36,043 bases of DNA from Gnetum montanum. Taxonomy: Eukaryota > Streptophyta > Gnetopsida > Gnetales > Gnetaceae. The translations under genes were made by a program, and so were the position numbers. The first letter of the stretch is position 1, and each line of letters opens with the position of its first letter. The stretch lies in contig MNCI01005798.1 of the NCBI GenBank assembly GCA_015680685.1, forward strand, positions 127,644 through 163,686. The letters run 5' to 3'. The notes beneath the pieces were generated by a model that saw only the letters and a program-made list of their open reading frames with translations, had not been told where the DNA came from and made no database searches. Below, in pieces: positions 8,728 to 18,459 of this stretch.

Positions 8728-9639
8728 CTATGGAACATATGTTGCAGGTGCGATTGGGGGTTGCGCATCGTGCATGACAGACTGGGTCTGTTGCGTCGCC
8801 AGGTTGGCCCATTGACCAGCAGCAGGCTGTTGAATGTAAGTTGGTGGCTGGACGGCTGCGGTAATCTGTTGGGTCGGAGGAGGCGGATACAACAAGGTTT
8901 GCGCCAGGCGCATCGTGGATATATTGTGAGGCTGCATCTGATGAATGAAGTGGTGCGGAACGGTCGCCGGGACCACCACTGGGATATTAAGTACGCGTGG
9001 TGACGACACCACCCCCACGTCATTGTGGGGGATTTGTACTTGCAGCCCAGCCGGTTGCGCAGCAGCCTGTGGAAGGACAGGGACGTGCATATGTGCCGTC
9101 GGGGCCATGTTAAGAGAGGCGGCTTCTCCGTTGAAAGGAAAGAGGGGATTTACATACATATGGGGGCTTAGGGTATGGAACGAAGGTTCCAGAGTATGGA
9201 ATGAATGTTCCAACTGGGCCTCAAATTCATCCTCTTCTTCTCCGTGCTGGGGCTCCACCACAGCTTGTGAAGCTTGGCCTTTGGCCATGACCAACTGTGT
9301 GATAAGTTCGTGTTGGTGTTCAGTCAAGGGAATTATGTCGTAAGCTGTTGGCTTAAAATCATAGCCCCCTCGGTGGAGCACCTCGAAGTTTCGTTTTGCC
9401 TCAAGCTCGGCTCGGCTGAGAGCCAGCCTTGCTTGGATCTTAACGCATATGAAATTGTATTCTTCAGGGGTTATAACCATGAAGATAGGCTCTTTTCCCT
9501 AGAGCCTCAACGAACGGTGCAATGGTCCTTGAGATCCCGTTGCGCCAGGAGCTGGTCCTGTGACTGACATAGGATTCACAGGTGCGACACCCAGATCGGT
9601 AGGGACCAGGGCAGTTGTGTTTGTGTATAAGGAATCCAT
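8728..9639 (-). pseudogene. gag N-terminal part, Pro/Gln-rich
   Basis: The chosen start is ATG 9639, because the frame is continuous to the gag body apart from one TAG at 9501-9499; the next in-frame ATG after that stop is at 9480. Residues after it (EEYNFICVKIQARLALSRAE) look helical, followed by a long low-complexity region rich in Pro, Gln, Ala and His with few charged residues, probably disordered. A TAG at 8730-8728 ends this block. No known domain is seen here. Confidence 0.7.
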
Positions 9640-9860
9640 TGATCAATGAAGTGAGCGGTAACTGGTAATCGGATCTAAGAAATGGCTGGCAACAAAAGCA
9701 CAAAAAAGGCTTTCTACCCTGTAGGATTTCAAAGAAATCGTCCTTGCGATCGATCTATACCACGCGATTGACCGTAGACTTCCTTAGAGGTATTACGTCT
9801 ATGGTTTAGGGTATGGATCACTACCAGGGCTACCCGAAGTATTCGGATCAGAGCCTGAAG
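9640..9860 (-). other. Untranslated leader between PBS-like site and gag of element B
   Basis: This 221 nt stretch has no continuous ORF on either strand. It would carry packaging and dimerisation signals if the element follows the usual plan, but no specific signal can be recognised. Confidence 0.4.
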
Positions 9861-9878
9861 GTCCTCCTTCTAGCGCCA
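9861..9878 (-). other. PBS-like site of element B, primer tRNA unknown
   Basis: The minus strand reads TGGCGCTAGAAGGAGGAC, six bases (GTTTTC) after the putative LTR end TTACA. TGG is the complement of tRNA CCA, and the position is right for a primer-binding site. I cannot match the rest to a plant tRNA 3' end I know, unlike element A's perfect tRNA-Asp site. Confidence 0.45.
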
Positions 9879-10746
9879 GAAAACTGTAACGACAGAAAAC
9901 ATCGGTAGCTGGAAATACCGATCGAGGTTCCGTGTATACAGTTTTAACCACGGATCCGCACGAGGGCTATGCTGGAAAAAGCGAATCCATGGTGCCCTGA
10001 ATGGTCTTGTTGATCAGACAGGGACTTACAGGTTAGTAAAATGATGAATATTACGAATCTTTGTGTGCTGCGATTTGATTTGGGGGATCGTGAAATGGGA
10101 GGAAAACGACGTGGATGGACCGCTACAATGATAATGTCAAACACACCGAAGAGATGCTAATCAGGAGAGAAACGCGTGATTTTCAAAGATCTATGCTTCG
10201 ATTTTTGAAAGAATGTATGATTTATATGTCACGTTACAATGGGAGAGACCCCCAATAACTTGATGCAAAAAATGAACACAAAATAACAAGGAAACTGTCC
10301 AGACAGAAGTCCGATCTACCTCGTAGGCCAAAGCTGGGATGCAAGGATGGTCAAGCTCTGAAGTCTGCCGATCAACTGTTTCTGATCGGTAGAGTCTGCA
10401 AACTAGGCGAGACGATCTTACAATCCCTGTTCTGCTCCTTTGCCTTGAGTAGGTTCTGCTCAGAGCAGCGATCGCTAAAGGAGAAAGGTCGTATCTTCTC
10501 CGAAGGAATGATTTCTCCTATTGCTAAGGCTCAAGTGCACTGTGCTCTGTTCTTGCTAAAGGATGGTGCTGTTGGTAGTTGCCAAAAGGTTTCTCTTTGT
10601 TTCTCCGCTCAAGGTATGCTTCCTTGCTCAGAAAATGCTCTTGCCCCTTTGACTGCTCGCCAACAAAAGTGATAAGTGCTCTGGTGCTCAGAAAATGTGT
10701 CTCTGCTTCTCTAATTTGCCAACCCTTGTGCCTTTGTCAACTGAGG

Positions 10747-10754
10747 TATTTATA
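10747..10754 (-). promoter_or_regulatory. TATA box in the putative LTR of element B
   Basis: The minus strand reads GGCTTATAAATACC, a near-consensus plant TATA box. Transcription would start about 30 nt downstream near 10720 and run through gag, protease and pol toward the left edge. Confidence 0.55.
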
Positions 10755-11001
10755 AGCCACGACGCTCCATGGAAGAGGCGCAACCCTAATGACGTGGGTC
10801 CCGGACATTTCGGGTCCCATTGACCATTTTAAGTCAGACTGTGACTATGCACAACACGCTCATTTGTGCGTTGTGCGTGTGAAGAGCAGGTACATGTTGA
10901 GCGTGCTTCAATTTCTCTTAGGCTGTATTAGACTCATCCGCGTTGTGTTGCATGTATGAGCGTAATCTGGTATAAAAAACAATAGGCTCAAAATTTTTTT
11001 A

Positions 11002-11246
11002 TGCTCACTACGCAGCTACGCGTAACAAAGCGTAGACAATGTCTAATTTATGCTCATTACGCAGCTGCGCGTAACGAAGCGTAAATAATGTGCAACTTAC
11101 GCTCACTACGCAGCTGCACGTGAAAAAGCGTAAATAATGTGTAACTTACGCTCACTACGCAGCTACGCGTGATGAAGCGTAAACAATGTGTAACTTACGC
11201 TCACTACGCAGCTGCGCATGATGAAGCGTAAACAATGCCTAGCTTT
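11002..11246. repeat. 49 bp tandem repeat, five copies, upstream of the TATA box of element B
   Basis: Copies start at 11002, 11051, 11100, 11149 and 11198, each with a (T/C)GCTCA(C/T)TACGCAGCT head and a GCGTAA/GCGTAG word about 30 bases in. A unit therefore contains TTACGC-type and GCGTAA-type words in inverted orientation, plus the palindrome CAGCTG in several copies. Further single TTACGC words continue to about 11420. The position, 250-500 bp upstream of the TATA box, fits an enhancer-like U3 array. Confidence 0.9.
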
Positions 11247-11496
11247 AATGATGAAATACGCAATGGTACGCACCGCCGCGTAACGAGCGTAAAAACAAGT
11301 TATTCATATGCCATGAGAAAAAGTGTCATGCTGTTATTCTTCTCTAGACTCTGCCTTCGACTACTTTGGAGCTTATTACGCTCATTACGCTGCCGTGCGT
11401 AATAGAGTGTAAACTTGTCCCTGAACAAAGCTGATGCGCGCTTTTGCTTGAATTGCAAATCTTTGCCTGAGGCTGACTCGTAATTTTCACGGTGTT

Positions 11497-12216
11497 TCAA
11501 TGCCCATGGTGGCTGTGCCCAGATGTGGAAGGAGAGTGTGAATGATGAGATGAAGGAGAAGAAGAAGGGGATCCATCATCATGGTGATGTTTCTTACCTT
11601 CTCTTCGGCTGCTTCGGCCCAAATCGTTGTGACGATCAAGATGTTTGTCATTAGTGTGAGTAGTTGTTCCTGCTGTGAACAGCTGGTTCTCACGGGGATC
11701 AAAGCCTAGAATATGTATCGTTGATCTAAGGCCCTGATGCCTAAACTCTTCACTAGAGTGAGGAGGAGGAACATCATTTTCTAAGAAACCCATCGTGAGG
11801 GGTTCCTCTTCTCCTATTTCACTAATGACATCGGGAACCTTGCCCTTCAATAGTGAATGTTAGCTCTCCTACCTTGAATCCCGAATACGTTGAGCATTTG
11901 TGGGACGATAATCCCTTGTGTCATAATCATCCAAAACGTATTCAGCAAGCAGCTCATGCATGCCAATCTGTACCAAAGCACGGGAAAGCATGTTGGGAGC
12001 GGATCGATCTGGGAGTAACACGATGTTACCTTGCATCTCTCTCCACCGCAGTTGCTCATCTTGATGGAAAACAAAGGTAAAATCTGGCACATACTCATCG
12101 GGATGAGTATATGTGACCTTAGATTGTTGAGGACATGGTTGATCTCGGTTATGCGTATGATGCTGACTTTCTCCTGTATTGTCCTTAGGTGAGTTGATTT
12201 CGTGAGAAGAAGCCAT
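11497..12216 (-). pseudogene. Decayed first ORF of element A, unknown (possibly gag N-terminus)
   Basis: It is read right to left from ATG 12216, about 130 nt after element A's PBS. The first block (12216-11870) is acidic with YTHPDEYVPDFTFVFHQDEQ and MLSRALVQIGMHELLAEYVL. Near 11870 the frame is lost for about 30 nt (TAG and TAA in this frame, an alternative frame open), then the same frame resumes with VPDVISEIGEEEPLTMGFLE and ends in a His/Ser-rich tail (PSSSPSSHHSHSPSTSGHSH) at TGA 11499-11497. I do not recognise a domain. Its position suggests gag or an Ogre-like extra ORF1. It is cut short by the putative LTR of element B. Confidence 0.55.
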
Positions 12217-12343
12217 TTCTATTGGTGTGCTAATTTCACCGTTATTTATTGTTCTTGATTAACTGATTAACCCTAAGGTTCGTTTTAAGCTCACAACGAT
12301 GTGAGTGATATCCCTTATGTTAAATTGGCGAAAAAACACTTAG

Positions 12344-12361
12344 TCCCCGGCAACGGCGCCA
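12344..12361 (-). other. Primer-binding site of element A, complementary to tRNA-Asp
   Basis: The plus strand carries TCCCCGGCAACGGCGCCA, the 3' end of plant tRNA-Asp including CCA. The minus strand is therefore an 18 nt perfect PBS, TGGCGCCGTTGCCGGGGA, one base from the LTR. This fixes element A on the minus strand and identifies 12363-13438 as its 5' LTR. No other part of a tRNA gene is present. Confidence 0.93.
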
Positions 12362-12790
12362 ATGATGAGTGGCGAGGTACCCCTACACTCCACCATACGA
12401 ATACGAGCGTACACGCGCGATCCGGTCGAACTCCGCAGACTAAATGCCTTAACGCCACAAGAAACACTTGGGGTTAATCGTTCGTTGTCTTCCCAGGCTT
12501 GCTTGTATGTGTCACGGTGTATGGTTAAGCAAGTCTGAGGTATGTGATTTTTTTGGTATTTTCGGCTTATCTTCTATGCTACCAGGAGAAAGGGTTGAGA
12601 AAACTAAACTAACTCTAACTAAGATCTAAGTCTAAATTAACTAGCGTCAGCATCCGTTCCCACTTGCCGGACACACCCTGAACTATGCAACTGCAGCTTA
12701 CCAAACGCTAATCGTTACTGGGATCGCCACACGTAACGCAAGTGCTCGAAGTGGTCGTACTGAGGCACCTATTTAGCCTACGTGTGATAA

Positions 12791-13072
12791 GCAGCCGATT
12801 CCTTAGCCAGCCGTACACACCCGTGGGTGCTCGTAACTAAGTCGTACTTATCACACGATCTAGCCTAGCAATGAGCAGCCGATTCCTCAACTAGCCGTAC
12901 ACATCGGACTACTACTAGGATTACCAAGCGCAGAATCCTGGAATACGCTACTGGGTTACCAAGCAGCCAATGCTCGTAATTGAGTCGTACTCATGCATTG
13001 CGTCAAGCAGCCGATTCCTTGACTAGCCGTACACGTCCGTAGACGCTCGTAATCAAGTCGTACTTGAACGCA
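12791..13072. repeat. Repeated ~70 bp unit within LTR copy 1
   Basis: The word GCAGCCGATTCC starts units at 12791, 12875 and 13007, each followed by TAGCCGTACAC (AGCCGTACAC in the first) and, further on, GCTCGTAA and GTCGTAC. The middle unit is split by an insertion (about 12909-12962), after which its second half resumes at 12963-12990. LTR copy 2 has only one unit (about 33576-33640), which explains most of the 206 bp length difference. Confidence 0.8.
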
Positions 13073-13311
13073 CTAGGAAAGCAGTAAATGAAAGAAATAA
13101 ATAAAGCCACGTGCTGCAAGGTTTATCCAATCAAGTTCTTCTTTATTGCCGTACACAACTTGGGTTCAGGTTTACAAGTTGCTCGAATAAAGAGTCGTTC
13201 ACTCTAGGACTCCTACTGCAGGCACATGGGAAAAATTCTAACTCTGGAGTGATCAATCTGCCAGAGCTTCGCTACACTAGCCAGGATTGGGAAATGAAGG
13301 GAGTGCCGCCT

Positions 13312-13321
13312 CTTATTTATA
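13312..13321 (-). promoter_or_regulatory. TATA box of LTR copy 1
   Basis: The minus strand reads TCTATAAATAAGAGG, 117 nt from the LTR 5' end. The same box is kept in LTR copy 2 at 33900-33891. It defines a short U3 of about 150 nt. Confidence 0.75.
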
Positions 13322-13339
13322 GATATGGTGGCGGGACAT

Positions 13340-13412
13340 GATATCGCGTACGCGATATCGCAGGAGATGACACGATATCGCGTACGCGATATCGCATGGG
13401 ATGCGATATCGC
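13340..13412. promoter_or_regulatory. Tandem perfect palindromes just upstream of the TATA box (LTR copy 1)
   Basis: The 20 bp perfect palindrome GATATCGCGTACGCGATATC occurs at 13340-13359 and 13374-13393 (34 bp period), followed by the half-palindrome GCGATATCGC at 13403-13412. The block begins 19 bp upstream of the TATA box in element orientation. Its CpG density is far above the surroundings. Position and symmetry suggest a binding site for a dimeric transcription factor, or a cruciform-forming element. Confidence 0.75.
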
Positions 13413-13438
13413 GGCCCAGTACAAGTCGCATCTCATCA

Positions 13439-16400
13439 ACCTGGAATAAGAATTTTGACAAAAACTCATGGCTAAGTTAACAACAATTTGACAAGTTTAC
13501 AACTGAGAAAAATACTACAACATTATCAAGGGAAATCATCTATGACTAACTATTGGATGCTTTGGAAAATAAAAGAAAATACTTGGAATTAGGGAAGGGA
13601 ATAGTGAAGGTATGCAATTGAGTTATGAAAGAATACCCAAAGTTATTGGAATAGTGATAAAGTGGGAGTTAACATTATTAATCAAAGTCCTTACTCCAAC
13701 AAGGGCAGAAACAATTGATGCAACTCATCATCTTAAACATTATATTATTAAGTGGATTTTTGTTGCCTAGAAAATGACATCTAACCAAGAAGAAAAATAA
13801 CAATGGACTTTTACCAATAACACTACATCATGATTTCTTTTCCTTGCACAACCATCAAAGCCAACAAATTTTACACTTACCTACACATGGAAATTTAATG
13901 GTAAAAACTACTATTCTCTAAGAAAAATGAGATAACCCTACTGTGCAACAATGTTAGTAGTATGGCCAAGGTAAACTAGAAAACACAGAAAGATGATTAA
14001 GCATTCCATGGTAGTTCAGTCTAGCCAAAGAGAGCCAACTGCAAACCCTCAAAGAAACAACCAAAATAAGTAAAATGGACAATTCAAAATTTGACACTAA
14101 TGGCAATGAAGGACGTGGTGCCGACATGAGGATGGCAAGAGATGCGGTTTCCTCCAATAGTTACAGAGTTGGAAGCATCGACATTTGTAGGGTAGGGATA
14201 AGCCAATTGGTGGAGTTCAAAACATTTCCAAAAAAATTTGTAATTGCTAGAACACACAACAACACTTCAAGGATGTTAGAAGAAGCCACAAATCCAACAC
14301 ATGCTTATCCATCATTGCAATACCACAATTCCCAATGGGTAATGTAGCAACAGGGTAATAAGCAACACAATGGTGAGGGAAACATAGCAATGGGAATATG
14401 GTGGTAACACAACAATAGCAAACCCTTGCTCCCAAAATACATCCAAAAAATTGTGATTCCTATTTTAAGATCATGATTGTGATGAAGTATTAATAAAAAA
14501 ATTATGTATACTATGGTGACTATAAGTGGTAGCATAAGTTTGGAAAAGTAATACACACACAAGTATCAAAGTTACAATTTAAAGGGGTGAATCTATACAA
14601 CTTTACTTATTAAAAGTAAATTTCCACATGATTAAGTTATATAAAAACCTAACTAAAATTCCTAAATATTTGTATTTGAAAGGACACTTTCCAATTATGC
14701 TATGTATTTCTCCAATTTTTGTAACTTCCTATGATAAATTTTATGATATTTGTTACCATGGAAACACTTGGCAATCATAACTTAAATTTTTCATAATCCC
14801 CCATGGAGGCTATAACTCCTAGGGTGGTTATAAATTTATATGCCTAAGATATTTTTAAAACCCATAACCTCTCATGATTATTGTAACTACCTTAAGGTCC
14901 CTATAAAATAACCTTTAAAGGTAGATTTTGGAAGAAGATTTTTTGGGAGCAAGATTTGGAAAAAGATAATTGAAGATCATTTGTAAGATGGCTTGGTAAA
15001 GACATTGATTGAGCTGCTTTGTTTTAATCCTATGAGCTATTTTCTTCCCATTTTTTTTAGTTATTTATCTAATGGTTTAGATAATATCATGCTTGGCATT
15101 TAATTTTTGGATTTAACCTAGGTTGCTTTTATAGCTCTATTTTTGCATAATATTAGACTCCGATTAAGATTTGTCATAGAAGAGCTTATGTTGAAAGCCT
15201 CAAGCGTAATTTAATAGCAATGTCTTAACAGAATTACCTATTTTGAGCATAGAGAATCAAGGAAAGTGTATTACCTTGGTATTTAAATCAAGAAATTCTA
15301 AAATTTTTAAAAGCTCTATTGAATGCAATCGTTGACATCTATTAACTAGCCAAAATAGAGACTTGTACTTTGTCATTTATGTAGTAGTTTTTGGTAGTAT
15401 AATAAGATTTTTTTTAAGAAATTGCTTGTTGAGCTTAGAAATTTTGGACAACTCATAGTTATTGAATCAGAAATAGCCTTATTATGAAGTGTTTACTCAT
15501 ATCAATTTATCTTTCTATAATATCTAAGATTCCATGTAATTCTATTTTCTTTTCTTTCTCTTTCTAAGTCCATTGAATCTTACTCTATTTCTAGTCTTCT
15601 TGTGGAACTTTCTATCTAGAGGAAATTAGGAGTAGATTAGCAAAATTTTTCTCAAATGATTTTGTGAAATTTTATTTGTTACAAGTAGGTATTATAAGGA
15701 CCATATAGACAAAGTCAGTTGAATCTCATTTATGAAAGTTGATTATGGTTGTATACACAACCCAACCATTTTAACATTTACAATAGAAAACACATACTCA
15801 AAACTATTTTGTTTTATAAATATTGAGTTTATTTGGAGATATATGGGCATTGGTGTTTCCAAAGACTAGTAAGAACCTAAACCCTGTTTAGAGAAGCTCG
15901 TTGGTGGTCCTGTCCCAAATGGTTGTCAACAACTTGCATCTCTACTTTCTCTCATGCTTTCTTTTCTTCTTCTTTCCTAGCCTTCCTTTTTTCTTATTTT
16001 TTTTCTTCTCTTCTCTTCATTTACTACCTTTTTCAATGCCTCTCTCTTCACTTTGTTCTTTATTTTCATCTCAGCTATAAAACATCAATAAACAACAAAA
16101 ATAAACAAACATAAAAACATAAAAAGGGAAAATATAGAAACATTATAAAACATAAAAATACAAATATAATAATACCAAATATGAAATACAATCTATAAAT
16201 ATCTTTAAGCCTACTCAATCTCTTTGCTTCCTAGGACACTTCTACTTCAAAATTCTCTTAATAATATGTATCCACTACTTCAATACAAACCACTTTCTTC
16301 TTCTTGGTTGTCTATCCCTCATCCTATGTTTCTAAGTCATACTTTCTCATAACCTTCATCTCTTGCACTATGTTCTTATGAACTAAACATTTCTTAGATG

Positions 16401-18459
16401 GCTCCACACTATCAAAAATGAAGGATTCAAATATATCTTCTTATAACAATGATGCTACCTCCATGGGACCACCCATTACTATGGGAAGTATCATCATGAT
16501 GTTCGTCACATGCTAACACATAGGTGGAGAGAAGTCCTTCTTATTCAACACCTTTTCCTTTCAATCAATACAATCTAGCAACTTCACAAAATAAGACAAC
16601 ATCCCATAATAAATGAAGTTGCTAGAACTTTTACCATCCATCATATCAATGTTTTCGAACTTGCTAAACACCTTCTTGTCAAGGTAACTAGCTTGATCAT
16701 AGTAAGTTTCATGGATCATGACATTATAGATTATTGCAAGCCTAATAGGAGAAGCGATTCTACATTATATAATCTTGCCATAAAATACTCTCTCAATGAA
16801 GAGATGATACATTTACACTATATCAGGGTTCTGACACTTGAAAATGTTGTAAAACTTGTCATTATACTAAGTCCAATGAGTAATCACCTCTTGATGAATC
16901 ACTAAAATTCTCTCATTTTCCTTTGCTACTAGGCCAACATTAGGAAAATCGATTTAGTAACTTAATAAATCCTAGTTTTAAGGTAAGATGCCCTCTCTAC
17001 ACTAAACTCAGACTATGAACAACCAATAATGGCTTGAATAACATCTTTCCATGGCAACCATGTTTGTAGAAGAGATCTTAGGAGATTTTAATGTAAACAA
17101 AGCAATAAATCCAATGTTCTCTAAGTTAGAAAGATTCTTCCTTCCATCTTCACTTATCAACCATGCATATCCTACAAGAGTGTTGTATACATTGGCTTAT
17201 AAGCTTTTCTTTTTCATTCTTCCAAGCTGAATGTCCAAAAATTTTGAATTTTAATTTTATATGAAAAACAAAAACATAGGTTATTAAACATAAAGCACAT
17301 ATCTAGACAAATCCCAAGTAAAGCATAGGAAAAATGAAGCTAAGTATCAAACATGAGACTTACTAAATCAACATCATATAAATTACACTTGAACACTAGG
17401 TGGACATGAGAATCCTTAGACCACTCCTCCCTCATGCTTAACTTAGGCCTATTATGGAAAATATGAATCAAAATATCCTATAGAAACCAATGGTACCATT
17501 GATGTTGTCAAGCCTCCTCTACCTCACCAAGAAACTAGGAAAATATTATAGGATACTAGTTATCCTCAAGAGAAACCTCATAAAGCATATGTTCTAAAGT
17601 CTCCAAATAAGTGTCCTCTCAATTAGGACCATAAAATGTACAATTGCACTAAAAATAATAATCAAAACATATATTATTATTCCTCACAAAAAATCCAAAA
17701 CCTAGAAGAAATACAATAGCCATTATTGAGAGATCATATTTGGAGACTATAATGTGAGTGATGATAGGACTAAATAACATTTGGATGTTACAAGGATCCA
17801 AAAATAATATGGTATTCACATTAAAACATTTGTAAGTGTGATCCCTTCACAAATGGTTCAACTACTTGTGCTAGATATCTTATGTCCTATCCATCTTATC
17901 CACTATTGTATCAACATCACTTAGTTCCTAGATTACATATAACAATAGTCTCATACTAATCCCACAATTGATCCTCTCAAGTGCATGTGAGATGATCTAC
18001 AAAGGTAATAGATTTTATACAAGAACATAAAAATCCTTAATGCAAAATACTAGGAAGTTCTTGGCTCCTACAAGAGTCCACATCTACATGTGATAAAAGG
18101 ACTGATCATCCATAATTAGGAGGATATTCACCCTCCATGATCTTCCTATGATCATTGGGGTAGCATTACAAATTAGGAAGTACATAGGATCAATTTTTAG
18201 GAACCTAAGGATGATGCATATCCTACAAAATAACATGAAAAATTACCAAGTAGTATTCATCAGATAAGCTTAAATGTAAAAGACTTAGAGAAAAATAATA
18301 TACTAACTACAAAATTTGACTAGGAAAGATCAAGTAGCAGAAAAAAAACAAGACTTAGGTATGAAATTTTAGCTCCTTAACATTTCTTAGGAGACTTCAT
18401 CATATATCTTTGAGGAAAACCTAGTTTCAATACTTAGACAATTTTTTTCTATCACATAT
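13439..18459. other. AT-rich stretch without recognisable genes
   Basis: Outside LTR copy 1 the composition falls abruptly to AT-rich. Short ORFs (for example 14075-14347 and 15923-16114) show no domain, and the latter is a pyrimidine-rich low-complexity tract. The region is probably old transposon debris, but no gag, pol or transposase motif could be read on either strand. Confidence 0.5.

Larger units (their letters stand above)
5800..9639 (-). pseudogene. gag: gag-protease ORF of Tat-like element B, broken by stops and frameshifts
   Basis: Read right to left from ATG 9639-9637, this is one gag-pro polyprotein of about 1,280 codons. The order is a Pro/Gln-rich N-terminus, gag domain, zinc-knuckle-like motif, Pro-rich linker and aspartic protease. 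Stops lie at 9501-9499 (TAG), 8730-8728 (TAG), 8059-8057 (TAG), 6788-6786 (TGA) and 5835-5833 (TGA). The frame changes near 8600-8730, near 7690 and near 6100, the last two at or beside C/G runs. It sits 222 nt downstream of a PBS-like site and would be translated from RNA started in the LTR at 9885-11430. Gag coats element RNA in cytoplasmic particles; protease cleaves the polyprotein. This copy cannot make it. Confidence 0.85.
9885..11427 (-). mobile_element. Putative 5' LTR of element B (outer edge uncertain)
   Basis: The inner end is TGTAACGACAG on the plus strand at 9885, that is, an LTR ending in CTGTCGTTACA on the minus strand next to the PBS-like site. A minus-strand TATAAATA at 10754-10747 gives a credible promoter, so R-U5 would be about 830 nt. 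The U3 side contains a 49 bp tandem array. The outer boundary is not certain: the TG at 11427 is one candidate, chosen because GCGTAA-rich DNA ends near there. The other LTR is outside the window, so the borders cannot be confirmed by comparison. The long plus-strand ORF at 10445-10672 inside it is a chance ORF. Confidence 0.55.
12363..13438 (-). mobile_element. 5' LTR of element A (LTR copy 1)
   Basis: This 1,076 bp LTR has perfect terminal inverted repeats TGATGAG (12363-12369) and CTCATCA (13432-13438). It is confirmed by the adjoining PBS and by a second diverged copy at 33161-34030. In element orientation it has a short U3 with palindromes (13412-13340), a TATA box (13321-13312) and a long R-U5 of about 950 nt containing a repeated 70 bp unit. 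The first bases to the right (ACCTG) would be the target-site duplication, which cannot be checked because the other end is outside the window. Confidence 0.92.

Noticed and set aside
10201-10238. LTR ending at TGTCACGTTACA (9885-10238)
   Set aside because: Termini match well as inverted repeats, but the resulting 354 bp LTR would place a TATA-like box 12 nt from its start and leave the better TATA at 10754 outside.
10445-10672. 75-codon plus-strand ORF
   Set aside because: It lies in the putative LTR and lacks any domain; chance ORF in a CT-rich stretch.
12344-12361. tRNA-Asp gene
   Set aside because: Only the 18 nt 3' end is present, exactly at an LTR border; it is the primer-binding site.
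13439-13480. Polypurine tract on the right of LTR copy 1
   Set aside because: Some words resemble the flank of copy 2 (AACTT and ATGAGTTTT), but there is no purine tract and the PBS on the other side identifies this as a 5' LTR.
15923-16114. 63-codon ORF with a hydrophobic, membrane-like translation
   Set aside because: It is a translation of a TTC/TCT-rich low-complexity tract.
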